Assembly (NCBI GenBank): GCA_003483125.1
Contig: DMWU01000103.1
Location: 1-9,609 of the forward strand
Reading direction: 5' to 3'
Source: Erythrobacter sp.
GTDB taxonomy: Bacteria; Pseudomonadota; Alphaproteobacteria; Sphingomonadales; Sphingomonadaceae
Length of the DNA: 9,609 bases
Numbering within the stretch: the first letter of the stretch is position 1; each line of letters starts with the position of its first letter. Below, piece after piece: positions 1 through 7,345 of the stretch. Made by a program: the position numbers and the translations under genes. Under the pieces are notes generated by a model. The model was not told the DNA's origin. It saw nothing but the letters and a program-made list of their open reading frames with translations, and made no database searches.

Positions 1-590
1 GGGACCGCGCCCTCCGCGCCCGGCCCCCCCGCCACGCGCCCCGCCTCCGGGCCGCCAACCCCGCCGCCGATCACTACGACTTTCGCAGGGAGCACGCCGG
101 GAACGCCGCCCATCAAAATGCCGCGCCCGCCATTATTGGCGTGGCCCGCATGCGCGCTCGCTTCGATAGAAAGGCGCCCTGCAACCTCGCTCATCGGGGC
201 AAGCAGGGGCAGCGATCCATCGGGCGCAGTCACTGTCTCATATGCAACCGCAGAAACGCCCGATTCCATCAGGCCGCGCGCCTGATCGGGGTCGGGGGCC
301 AGGTGGAGATATGTGAAGAGGATCTGCCCTTCGCGCAATTGCACCCATTCATTGGGCTGCGGTTCCTTGACCTTTACGACCATTTCGGCGCGGGCGAAGA
401 CTTCCTCTGCGCTATCGACGATTTCGGCGCCAATGGCGGTATAGTCGTCATCAGCCTTGCTGATGCCCATGCCGGCACCGCTTTCGACGATCACCTGATG
501 CCCTGCCGCGACATATTCGCGCGCAGATTCGGGCGTCAGCCCGACGCGATATTCATGGGTTTTGATTTCCTTGGGTACGCCGACCAACAT
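1..590 (-). CDS. ald: alanine dehydrogenase (3' part cut by window edge)
   Basis: NAD-dependent L-alanine dehydrogenase, a cytoplasmic enzyme interconverting L-alanine with pyruvate plus ammonia. The window holds the first 196 codons of a protein that is usually about 370 residues. It opens MLVGVPKEIKTHEYRVGLTP, the classic family N-terminus. The substrate and catalytic residues known from characterised enzymes fall at their canonical positions: R15, K75 (in VKVKEP) and H96 (in YLHLAP). The stretch GGRGILMGGVPGVLPAKV at about 154-171 leads into the NAD-binding glycine motif at 174-180. The ATG at 590 is preceded by GGAGA (601-597) at good spacing. The gene is divergent from an Lrp-family regulator, the usual arrangement for alanine-induced ald. 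Codons lying in bases 1-65 depart from the family at eight conserved positions, all toward G/C, which probably reflects bad sequence rather than a divergent enzyme. Family identity is nearly certain. Confidence 0.95.
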   Translation of the reverse strand, partial: MLVGVPKEIKTHEYRVGLTPESAREYVAAGHQVIVESGAGMGISKADDDYTAIGAEIVDSAEEVFARAEMVVKVKEPQPNEWVQLREGQILFTYLHLAPDPDQARGLMESGVSAVAYETVTAPDGSLPLLAPMSEVAGRLSIEASAHAGHANNGGRGILMGGVPGVLPAKVVVIGGGVGGPEAGRVAGGPGAEGAV

Positions 591-725
591 GCTTACTCTC
601 CGCAAAAGACTTGTTGTCCGCAGGATACACGCAAATTGCCCTTGTTTCCCGGCGAAGTAGGCGGCATTTTGGCCATATCCCGCAGCTATCCTGTGTTAAT
701 GAGCCAAAATACGAGAGAATACGGC
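591..725. promoter_or_regulatory. divergent ald / Lrp-regulator promoter and operator region
   Basis: This 135-bp gap between two divergent starts must carry both promoters and probably the regulator's binding sites. Two symmetric features are visible. ATTTTGGC at 666-673 is inverted as GCCAAAAT at 703-710. CAGGATA at 621-627 is inverted as TATCCTG at 687-693. The second pair places a TATCCT hexamer about 31-33 bases before each start codon, pointing outward on each strand, so these could be paired -10 elements. No convincing -35 hexamer lies at 17 bases from either. Lrp-family regulators usually bind several loosely palindromic sites in such gaps. The region's role is well supported by gene layout; the exact sites are inference. 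Confidence 0.6.
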
Positions 726-1193
726 ATGGAATTGGACGCAATCGATCGCAAACTGCTCCGCGCGCTCAGCAGGCATGGCCGCGCCACGCACCAGCAATTG
801 GGGGAAGAGATTGGCAGGTCCCCAACCTCGATCGCGCGGAGGCAACGCGCGCTTGAGGAGGCAGGGCTAATCCGCGGCTATCATGCCGATCTCGACATGG
901 CGCGGCAGGGATATGGCGCGCGCGTGCATATACGCATCACGCTGGCGGGGCAGAGTCGCGAGCAGATGGATGCGTTCGAGACTGCGATCATGGATAGCCC
1001 CAGCGTGATCCAATGCGAGCTGATGAGCGGCAGCGACGATTACTTCGTCACCGTGCTGGTCCGTTCGCTCGACCATTTTGCGCAGGTTCATCGCGAGGAG
1101 CTGGCCCAGCTACCCGGCGTGGTACGGATGGAAACCGGCTTTGTCCTGCGGCAGGTGGTCGAGCCGAGATTGCCGCCCGGCTGGGCGGGATGA
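726..1193 (+). CDS. Lrp/AsnC-family transcriptional regulator, probable regulator of ald
   Basis: A 155-residue amino-acid-responsive transcriptional regulator. It begins MELDAIDRKLLRALSRHGRA. Residues about 3-60 form the winged helix-turn-helix, with LGEEIGRSPTSIARRQRALE covering the HTH. Residues about 65-145 form the RAM/Lrp ligand-binding domain, with the typical SGSDDYFVTV and LPGVVRMETGFVLRQV segments. Length matches the family. I chose ATG 726 because GAGAG lies at 713-717 at good spacing and the protein then starts like other Lrp proteins. An in-frame ATG at 699 would add nine residues but has no visible ribosome-binding site. Its divergent position to ald suggests an AldR-like regulator that activates ald when alanine is present. 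That target is inferred from context. The frame stays open far upstream, but that part is only the antisense of ald. Confidence 0.93.
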   Translation: MELDAIDRKLLRALSRHGRATHQQLGEEIGRSPTSIARRQRALEEAGLIRGYHADLDMARQGYGARVHIRITLAGQSREQMDAFETAIMDSPSVIQCELMSGSDDYFVTVLVRSLDHFAQVHREELAQLPGVVRMETGFVLRQVVEPRLPPGWAG

Positions 1194-1221
1194 CCACCAA
1201 AAGCAACACATGCGACACGGT

Positions 1222-1255
1222 CTAAGAAAAGAAAAACCCGGCTGGCGGGCCGGGT
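1222..1255. terminator. bidirectional intrinsic terminator between convergent genes
   Basis: ACCCGGC (1236-1242) pairs with GCCGGGT (1249-1255) around a 6-base loop, a perfect 7-bp GC-rich stem. Read on the minus strand the stem is followed by a strong T-rich run (1236 down to 1222, TTTTTCTTTTCTT), so it is a good terminator for the amidohydrolase gene ending at 1355. On the plus strand it is followed only by CTTTC, a weaker terminator for the regulator gene ending at 1193. The rest of 1194-1354 shows nothing else I can name. Confidence 0.85.
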
Positions 1256-1354
1256 CTTTCAATTGCAAGATTTCATATAGCAAGGACAGCTTAACGCTCA
1301 TCCCGCGACGTTATCGCGCTAATATCATGTAGGAAATATGGGGATCGCTGGCCC

Positions 1355-4300
1355 TCACTCCCACCAATATTTGCGCCGTTCGGAATTACCCGTCTCGACT
1401 TCGTTCATGGTGGCTGCTTCATAGAGCCTGCCGCCAAGCATCACGCTGTCGATCTTGTCCGAATTGCGGATATTCTCGCTTGGGTCGGCATTGAGCACAA
1501 CAAGGTCGGCCAGCTTGCCCACCTCGATAGAGCCAATGTCGGCTGCCATGCCGAGCGATTCCGCCGATGAGATCGTGCCCGAACGCAGGGCCTGCGTTGC
1601 GCTCATCCCGCCGCGGGCAAAGCTCCACAATTCCCAATGGGCGGCAATGCCAACCTGCTGGCCATGCGCGCCAATAGCAACCTTGACCCCGCGATCGGCA
1701 AGCTTCTTTGCCTCGCGCGCGGCATCATCGTCAACAAAGGCCCAATCGGGTGCCTTGGTACGACGAACGGTCGCGGCCACCAGATTTTTGGGGCTGGTAT
1801 GGACGAGCAGCGGGTTGGCGAAAACGTCGGTCGCCTGCCGCCAATACGGGTCACCCGCCAAACCGCCATAGGTCACGCCCAATGTTGGCGTATAGTTCGC
1901 GTCTGACTGGCTGAAGAATTGCAGCACATCCTCGTAGAAATATTCGCCCGGGACATTGTGTTCGATGGTGGAATTGCCATCGGCGACCAGGTTCATATCC
2001 ATTCCGAAGAGTGAACCGCCCTCTGCCACGACCAGCATGTTCTCTGCGGCAGCTGCGCGCACAACCTGCTGGCGCTGCTCACGGCGCGGCTGGTTGTAAT
2101 TCTTTACCGAGATGCCACCCTGCGCCTTGATCCGGTGAACATGGGCGAGCGCATCTTCGTAAGAGTCGATCCGCGCATAGACGCTGGGTGCCTTGGCCCC
2201 ATAGATGATCTCCCCGGTCGAGAAGATACGCGGCGCCAATAGCTTGCCGGCCCGCTGGCGTTCTGCTGCGGCGAAGACCATGCTCGCCCTGCTAGAGGGG
2301 TCATGCGTCGTGGTAACGCCCAGCGCCAGGTCCTGGACATGGCTCCAATTCTGCTGGGGTATCAGATCGCCCGTGCCATAGGGGCCATGGGCGTGCGCAT
2401 CGACGAGGCCGGGCATGATCACCTTGCCTGTTACGTCGATCACAGTCGCACCATCGGGAATGGCAACATCGCCCGATGCACCAACCGCCGCGATACGATC
2501 GCCCTGGATCGCAATGGTGGCGTTATCGATTGCGCCGGGATCCTTCTGGCCAAGGCCCGCCGCCATGGTGAGTACGCGGGCGCCGATGAAAGCGACTACG
2601 CCGCTCGGCTTCGCCGCATTGATAGTCATGCTCAGCGAGATACCGGTATCGGGCGGGCTATAGCCCTCCTCATCATCCTCGCCCTTGGGCGCATTTCGGA
2701 AGAAGTCCGAGACCATAGCCGTCTTGACCATGGGACCGATCGACCAGTTGAGCATGGATCCTTCACGCGACCAGCCAATATAATCTGCGCCGCCGCTCGA
2801 AACCTTGGTAACGGGCAGCGCGCCGCCAGTTTCGCTCACATCAACGGGCTTGCCGCCCGGGATCACCGGCATGGCGAAGACTTCGTAATTCTGGCGGAAA
2901 GCAATCACCTTGCCATCGGGCGAAATGCGGAAGTCATTTGCCAGATCGCCGCGCGCATGGACGCGCCGGGCCTCTCCATCGAGGTCGGTAGAAACCAGCG
3001 CCTGCTTGTTGCCATCCCTGGCGACCATGAAGATGCGGGTGGAGCTATCAGCAAATTGCGGGCTTGAGCCGCTGCGCGAGACCAGCTCTGCATCACCGCC
3101 ATCGACACTGATGAGATAGACGCCGGTATTCTCGGAATATTCGGGGGAGGTGAGGTAGCCGCCGCTGCGCTTCTGGAAAGCGATCATGCTGCCATCGGGG
3201 CTGAATTGTGGCGTGGCATAGTGGCCGGGCATGTCGGTAATCACGCGCGCATTGCGGCCATAGGCATCTGCCACCACGATCTCACCTAATCCCTCATCGG
3301 TCCAACGGACAAATGTGATCTTGCTGCCATCGCGGCTGAACGCAGGCCACAGTTCCAGCGCATCGCCATCGCCGGACATTAGAGGGCGGGGAAGGTCGCG
3401 GCCGCGGGCACTCTTGGTATAGAGCTTGCCCAAACTCTCGAAGACAACGCGGCCACCATTGGGAGAGAGCGTTGCGAAGCGCGGCATTGCGGTGGTGAAA
3501 CGATCAGGTGACACCTCGATCACCGGATGCGGGGCCAAGGCCACGCCGCGCGTATCGTCAATGGCGAAGGGGATGATTTCCGCACCGCTGCCATCGGCGT
3601 TGACGCGCCTGATCTTGCCGCCTGCCCAGAAGACGATTGATCCGCTATCGGGCGTCCAATCCATATTCGGATAGACGCCATGGACGGCCCAGACCTCCTG
3701 CATATCAAGGTCAAGTTCGCCATAGATCATGCGTTCCTTGCCCGAGGCGATATCCTTCACCCATAGCTGGCTCTGGTCCTTGTCGCGTCGAACAAAGGCG
3801 ATCGATTTGCCATCGGGTGAAGGTGCAGGGCGCACTGCACCGCCGAAACCGTCAACTGCGGTGGTAACCTCGCCGGTTTCGAGGTCGTGCCGCTCAATCG
3901 CGAAAATGCCAGTCTGCGAATCCTGCGCATAGATAAAGGTGGTGCCCGGCGTGGTGTTGCGCGTGTAATAGATCGCACTGCCATCGGGAGTGAAGACGGG
4001 TTCGCCCAGCTCTTTCTGCAGCGCCTCATTTGCACGCTTGACTATCTGCACGCCGCCACCGCCAGAGACATGGTACATCCATATTTCACCCGTTCCCAAC
4101 GAACGTTGGGTGGTGAAATGCTTCTTCGCCGCAATGAATTCGCCATCCGGGCTCCATGCCGGCTGGTTCATGAGGCGGAATTTTTCCTTGGTCAGCTGCC
4201 GCTTGTCAGACCCGTCGGCATTCATGACCCAGATATTGTCGGCACCGCCCCGGTCAGAGGTGAAAGCGATTCGCGATCCATCGGGAGAGAATCGCGGATG

Positions 4301-4609
4301 TGCTTCCCACGCAAGCCCTTCTGCAATGCGCGTTGGCATGCCGCCGGTGATCGGCATGGTGTAAATATCGCCGAGCATGGTGAATGCGATAGTCTGGCCA
4401 TCGGGGGAAACATCAACGTCCATCCATGTGCCTTCATCCGTACGGATTGGCACCTGCTTGATCTCGGCACCCTTAGGCGCGGAGATGTCCCACTTCTCAT
4501 CCTTGGCATCGGCATCCCCGTCCTGAGCATTGGCGGTGAGCGGCATGCATAGAGCAGCACTCGCCATGAGCGCAGCGGCGAGCGAGCGAGCTGTGAACGA
4601 AGTCTTCAT
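1355..4609 (-). CDS. exported TolB-like beta-propeller / amidohydrolase fusion protein
   Basis: A 1084-residue exported metal-dependent hydrolase. A signal peptide (K2, R8, hydrophobic core, cleavage likely after ANA at residue 28) sends it to the periplasm. Residues about 50-640 hold about 11 PD40/TolB-type blades marked by SPDG-like turns (FSPDGSRIAF, WSPDGEFIAA, PSPDGKSIAF, FSPDGSMIAF, ISPDGKVIAF). Residues about 675-1075 form an imidazolonepropionase/prolidase-like amidohydrolase: HAH metal motif at H739/H741 in GLVDAHAHG, candidate carboxylated lysine K836 (SVKNYNQ), H884 (IEHN), then GAHGQQ with H982 where most relatives have Asp, and the closing GSIEVGKLADLVVLNADP. From memory, the His variant is typical of propeller-fused members. 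ATG 4609 has a GGGAGA ribosome-binding site. A peptidase or amidase role on peptides or cyclic amides is plausible, but the substrate is unknown. Confidence 0.93.
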   Translation of the reverse strand: MKTSFTARSLAAALMASAALCMPLTANAQDGDADAKDEKWDISAPKGAEIKQVPIRTDEGTWMDVDVSPDGQTIAFTMLGDIYTMPITGGMPTRIAEGLAWEAHPRFSPDGSRIAFTSDRGGADNIWVMNADGSDKRQLTKEKFRLMNQPAWSPDGEFIAAKKHFTTQRSLGTGEIWMYHVSGGGGVQIVKRANEALQKELGEPVFTPDGSAIYYTRNTTPGTTFIYAQDSQTGIFAIERHDLETGEVTTAVDGFGGAVRPAPSPDGKSIAFVRRDKDQSQLWVKDIASGKERMIYGELDLDMQEVWAVHGVYPNMDWTPDSGSIVFWAGGKIRRVNADGSGAEIIPFAIDDTRGVALAPHPVIEVSPDRFTTAMPRFATLSPNGGRVVFESLGKLYTKSARGRDLPRPLMSGDGDALELWPAFSRDGSKITFVRWTDEGLGEIVVADAYGRNARVITDMPGHYATPQFSPDGSMIAFQKRSGGYLTSPEYSENTGVYLISVDGGDAELVSRSGSSPQFADSSTRIFMVARDGNKQALVSTDLDGEARRVHARGDLANDFRISPDGKVIAFRQNYEVFAMPVIPGGKPVDVSETGGALPVTKVSSGGADYIGWSREGSMLNWSIGPMVKTAMVSDFFRNAPKGEDDEEGYSPPDTGISLSMTINAAKPSGVVAFIGARVLTMAAGLGQKDPGAIDNATIAIQGDRIAAVGASGDVAIPDGATVIDVTGKVIMPGLVDAHAHGPYGTGDLIPQQNWSHVQDLALGVTTTHDPSSRASMVFAAAERQRAGKLLAPRIFSTGEIIYGAKAPSVYARIDSYEDALAHVHRIKAQGGISVKNYNQPRREQRQQVVRAAAAENMLVVAEGGSLFGMDMNLVADGNSTIEHNVPGEYFYEDVLQFFSQSDANYTPTLGVTYGGLAGDPYWRQATDVFANPLLVHTSPKNLVAATVRRTKAPDWAFVDDDAAREAKKLADRGVKVAIGAHGQQVGIAAHWELWSFARGGMSATQALRSGTISSAESLGMAADIGSIEVGKLADLVVLNADPSENIRNSDKIDSVMLGGRLYEAATMNEVETGNSERRKYWWE

Positions 4610-4616
4610 TAAAATT

Positions 4617-4635
4617 TCTCCCGGATTTGGCCGGG
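4617..4635 (-). promoter_or_regulatory. ribosome-binding site partly within a small hairpin
   Basis: The Shine-Dalgarno sequence GGGAGA (4622-4617, minus strand) precedes ATG 4609 at 7 bases. Its GGG lies in the 3' arm of a 5-bp GC stem, CCCGG (4635-4631) with CCGGG (4624-4620), loop of 6. The stem could partly mask the site in the mRNA. The rest of the 124-bp gap (4610-4733) should contain the promoter of the propeller-amidohydrolase gene. I see a TATCCT hexamer (4663-4658, minus) but no matching -35, so I do not call a promoter. Confidence 0.45.
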
Positions 4636-4733
4636 GACATTAGCGTTGCGACAGGATAATGCCAGTCCGCGTCCTATGATTACGCGAAAGCATCCGACTA
4701 ATTGCAGGACCCCGCCATTTTACACGGTTGCGG

Positions 4734-6023
4734 CTAGCCGAACTGGCCCTTTCTCGGCCCCAAATAGCCAAACAGATACGCCGCCACCTTGCGCATCTGA
4801 ATTTCTTCCGCGCCCTCGGTGATGCGATAGCGGCGATGATGGCGATAGATATGCTCGAACGGCTTGTGCCGCGAATAGCCAATGCCGCCATGCACCTGCA
4901 TCGCGCGGTCGGCAGCCTGGCAAACCAGCCGATTCGCCCAGTAATTGCACATGGAGACCTTGTCAGAGATTGTCTTCTCGATCTCCTCATGCGGCATATT
5001 GTCCATTTCCCACGCAGTCTTGAAGATCAGCATGCGCAGCATCTCGCATTGCGTGGCAAGCTCAACCAGCGGGAACTGGATCGCCTGATTGCGCGCCAAT
5101 TCCTGGCCGAATGGCTTGCGCTCGCGCGCATATTTCACGCTTTCCTCGACGCAATATTGCGCCGCGCCCAGGGATGACGCCGCCTGGCGGATGCGGTTCT
5201 GGTGAACGAAGCTTTGCGCCAGTGCGAGGCCGCGCCCTTCAACGCCCAATATCGCGCTGTCCGGCACCCAAACATTGTTGACCGACAGGCGCGGGTGATC
5301 GGTGGGCATGTTGAAGGTCCACATCCATTCCTCGATCTCCAGGCCTTCGGTAGGGTTGGGAACGAGGAAACATGTGATCCCGCTAGCATCGCCACCTTCG
5401 CCAGCCGTGCGCGTGAACATGGCGCAGTGGGTCGCGACATGCATGCCGGTGATCCACATCTTCTCACCATTTATCAGCCAGCCATCCACGCCATCGCGCG
5501 TCTCGCGCACACCGCGAGTTTCCATATGAGTTGCATCCGATCCATGATGCGGTTCGGTCAGGCCAAAGGCGACGCGCCGCGTGCCCTCAAAACCACCCAG
5601 GATGAACTCCTGCTTTTGCTCTTCAGTGCCCCATTGTTCGAACATGGCGACAAAGGGAAAATTGCCGACGATCGAATGTTCGTTTTGCAGGTCATTATGG
5701 AGACCCAGACCTTTGCGGGCGAAGTGATCGCGGATCACCGCCATCCAGAGATTGGTTCCATCCTTGCCACCATATTTTTTGGGAGCGGAAAACCGCCAAT
5801 GCCCCGCCTTGTCGGCACGGCGCTTTGCCTCGATCAGCAGCTCTTCCCATTCATGGCGCGGCAGCCCGCCACGATCCCAATCGGTACGGGCATGTTCGCG
5901 GCGATGGTCGAAGAAGCGGATATTATCATCCTGCTGTTCTAGCGGCTTGATCTCCGCCTCGATGAAAGCGTCGAGCTCCTCGAGATAGGCCTGCAAATCT
6001 GCGGGGATTGCGAAATCCATCAT
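4734..6023 (-). CDS. acyl-CoA dehydrogenase family protein (ACAD10/11- and LvaC-like)
   Basis: A 429-residue flavoprotein of the acyl-CoA dehydrogenase family. An N-terminal helical domain (about 1-150) is followed by the FAD/substrate segment FGLTEPHHGSD (E157) and the beta-domain. The C-terminal helical domain includes NRIRQAASSLGAAQ, ARERKPFGQ and AMQVHGGIGYSRHKPFEH. RITEGAEEIQ places E403 at the position of the MCAD-type catalytic glutamate. The start overlaps the upstream kinase stop by 4 bases (ATGA). A second ATG three bases later, at 6020, has better spacing from GGGAGA (6034-6029) and may be the true start. The coupling to a phosphotransferase-like kinase matches eukaryotic ACAD10/ACAD11 and bacterial LvaA/LvaC. 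This points to conversion of a phosphorylated 4-hydroxyacyl-CoA to an enoyl-CoA rather than plain beta-oxidation. Family is certain; this specific role is inference. Confidence 0.93.
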   Translation of the reverse strand: MMDFAIPADLQAYLEELDAFIEAEIKPLEQQDDNIRFFDHRREHARTDWDRGGLPRHEWEELLIEAKRRADKAGHWRFSAPKKYGGKDGTNLWMAVIRDHFARKGLGLHNDLQNEHSIVGNFPFVAMFEQWGTEEQKQEFILGGFEGTRRVAFGLTEPHHGSDATHMETRGVRETRDGVDGWLINGEKMWITGMHVATHCAMFTRTAGEGGDASGITCFLVPNPTEGLEIEEWMWTFNMPTDHPRLSVNNVWVPDSAILGVEGRGLALAQSFVHQNRIRQAASSLGAAQYCVEESVKYARERKPFGQELARNQAIQFPLVELATQCEMLRMLIFKTAWEMDNMPHEEIEKTISDKVSMCNYWANRLVCQAADRAMQVHGGIGYSRHKPFEHIYRHHRRYRITEGAEEIQMRKVAAYLFGYLGPRKGQFG

Positions 6024-7345
6024 TCATTCTCCCATTTGGCGCGCGCCACTGCCAACGCCGGATACTTCGGTATGTCTGCCGCAAGCTTATCGATCACCTG
6101 CCGCTTTAGATGTGCCAACAGGCCAGATTCTGTCAGGTCGCGGCCGCCACCCAAGAATGCCTGAGCCAGTTCGTGATCCCCTGCTGCGGTATTGCTAGCA
6201 TCCTGCCGTGCAATCATTCCCAATGCGTTGCGAGCAACTGCGAGCTGGAAGCGGTCATGCCCCTCCATCCGATCCTTTACCATGGCGAGCCATTCTGAAA
6301 TGGCTGTCGCAATCTCTCCTTTGGTGCTTTCGCCACTTGTGATGAGAGGCTCGGCAGGTGGCGGTAATGGACGAGATCGCTCTTGGTCAGGCGCCTCCTC
6401 CTCCAATAGCATCAGCAGGTCCAGCTCCTGCTCCGAGGTACGGCGAGAGATAACGACGCGCTCGAGCATGCGATCCTCACCGCTGCGCCAGATACGCGCA
6501 TTGCGCAGACAGCCCAGCGCCCACCAGACAGTGCGGTGAACCAGCCAATAGCGGAAACGATCCCGATCTACCTTGCGGTCACTCTCTTGCTCATAGGCGG
6601 AGAAGTAATCCTCAAGGCTGCCCAGACCCAGCGCGGGACGATCATATCTGGCAAATCGCCATACAGGCATGCATCCAAAGGCAAGGTCTTCATGGCTATC
6701 GCCAAAATGCGCCAGCTCCCAATCGAGCACGCCAGTCAGATGCCCATCTTCGACCAGGATATTGCCAAGCCGGAAATCGCCGTGATTGAGCACCGGCTCG
6801 CAAGCATCGGGGCAATTGTCCTCCATCCATTTGAGTCCCAGTGCAATGATTGGCCTGTCGCCGCCCGCATCCTCAAATTGCTGGCGCAGATCGGCAATTG
6901 CTGCACGGTAATCCATGACCGGTATGTCTTGCGGTACATTTTCGCGTTTCAGCGAATGTATGCGCGCAAGGTCGCGTGCCGCCTCGCGCAGAATGGTGTT
7001 GGCCCCTTCCATCGCCAATATCTGCCGCGGATCCGGCGTGCCGGGCAGGGCGCGCATGATGAAGCCGCTGCCGATCCCGTCTGCTTCTTCCAGTACGGTC
7101 ACCACCTCGGGCGCGTTGACTCCTGCCGCGTGGGCAGCACCGATTACGGCTGCTTCGGTATCATGGCCGTATGGCCGCCCCTCTATGAATGCGAGCGAAG
7201 GCGCACGGCGCAGCACATATGGCTCGCCGCCGCTTTCGAACCGCCAGCTTTCCATTGTTGCCCCACCGGTAAGGCGCGCGAGGCCCGTAGGCGCCGCCAT
7301 GCCCATGCGCGCCAACGCGCGGCCCAGGCCCTCCTCAACGCTCAT
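6020..7345 (-). CDS. APH-like kinase with C-terminal DUF6285/LvaB-like domain
   Basis: A 441-residue cytoplasmic kinase-fold protein. Residues about 1-315 are an aminoglycoside-phosphotransferase-family domain. The catalytic motif HGDFRLGN holds D190, and VLDWE holds the metal-binding D208 followed by LAHFGDSHEDLAFG. A proline- and acid-rich linker (about 316-340) leads to an extra helical domain, about 341-431, with RFQLAVARNALGMIARQ and LLAHLKRQVIDKLAADIPKY. From memory this resembles DUF6285, which is more often a separate small gene beside such kinases. The start overlaps the end of the hydrolase gene by 4 bases, with only a weak AGG upstream, so translational coupling is likely. The acyl-CoA dehydrogenase context favours a hydroxyacyl-CoA kinase (LvaA/ACAD10/11-like). 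An antibiotic-resistance role is unlikely. Family identity is firm, the C-terminal assignment moderate, the substrate inferred. Confidence 0.9.
   Translation of the reverse strand: MSVEEGLGRALARMGMAAPTGLARLTGGATMESWRFESGGEPYVLRRAPSLAFIEGRPYGHDTEAAVIGAAHAAGVNAPEVVTVLEEADGIGSGFIMRALPGTPDPRQILAMEGANTILREAARDLARIHSLKRENVPQDIPVMDYRAAIADLRQQFEDAGGDRPIIALGLKWMEDNCPDACEPVLNHGDFRLGNILVEDGHLTGVLDWELAHFGDSHEDLAFGCMPVWRFARYDRPALGLGSLEDYFSAYEQESDRKVDRDRFRYWLVHRTVWWALGCLRNARIWRSGEDRMLERVVISRRTSEQELDLLMLLEEEAPDQERSRPLPPPAEPLITSGESTKGEIATAISEWLAMVKDRMEGHDRFQLAVARNALGMIARQDASNTAAGDHELAQAFLGGGRDLTESGLLAHLKRQVIDKLAADIPKYPALAVARAKWENE

Noticed and set aside
141..725. Long open frame extending the Lrp-family gene about 195 codons upstream on the plus strand.
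   Set aside because: It runs antisense to ald, gives no family-like protein, and the true start at 726 has a ribosome-binding site and a normal Lrp N-terminus.
2303..3067. Plus-strand open frame of about 254 codons inside the propeller-amidohydrolase gene.
   Set aside because: Antisense shadow of a well-conserved gene; arginine/alanine-rich product with no recognisable domain. The same holds for 3887-4552, 5202-5942 and 6536-7360.
2400..4420. Many copies of a CCATCGGG-like motif at irregular spacing, suggesting a repeat array.
   Set aside because: They are the reverse complement of codons for the SPDG turns of the beta-propeller blades; a protein-level repeat, not a CRISPR or DNA repeat.
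4547..4549. Cys21 of the propeller-amidohydrolase signal peptide as a lipoprotein anchor.
   Set aside because: The preceding residues (SAAL) do not fit a lipobox; a standard signal peptidase site (ANA, residues 26-28) is present.
4731..4740. Palindrome CGGCTAGCCG at the end of the acyl-CoA dehydrogenase gene as a terminator.
   Set aside because: It has no loop and no following T-run on the minus strand; it mainly reflects codons around the stop.
6020..7345. Aminoglycoside resistance gene.
   Set aside because: The APH fold is shared by many metabolic kinases. The operon with an acyl-CoA dehydrogenase and the extra C-terminal domain point to metabolism.
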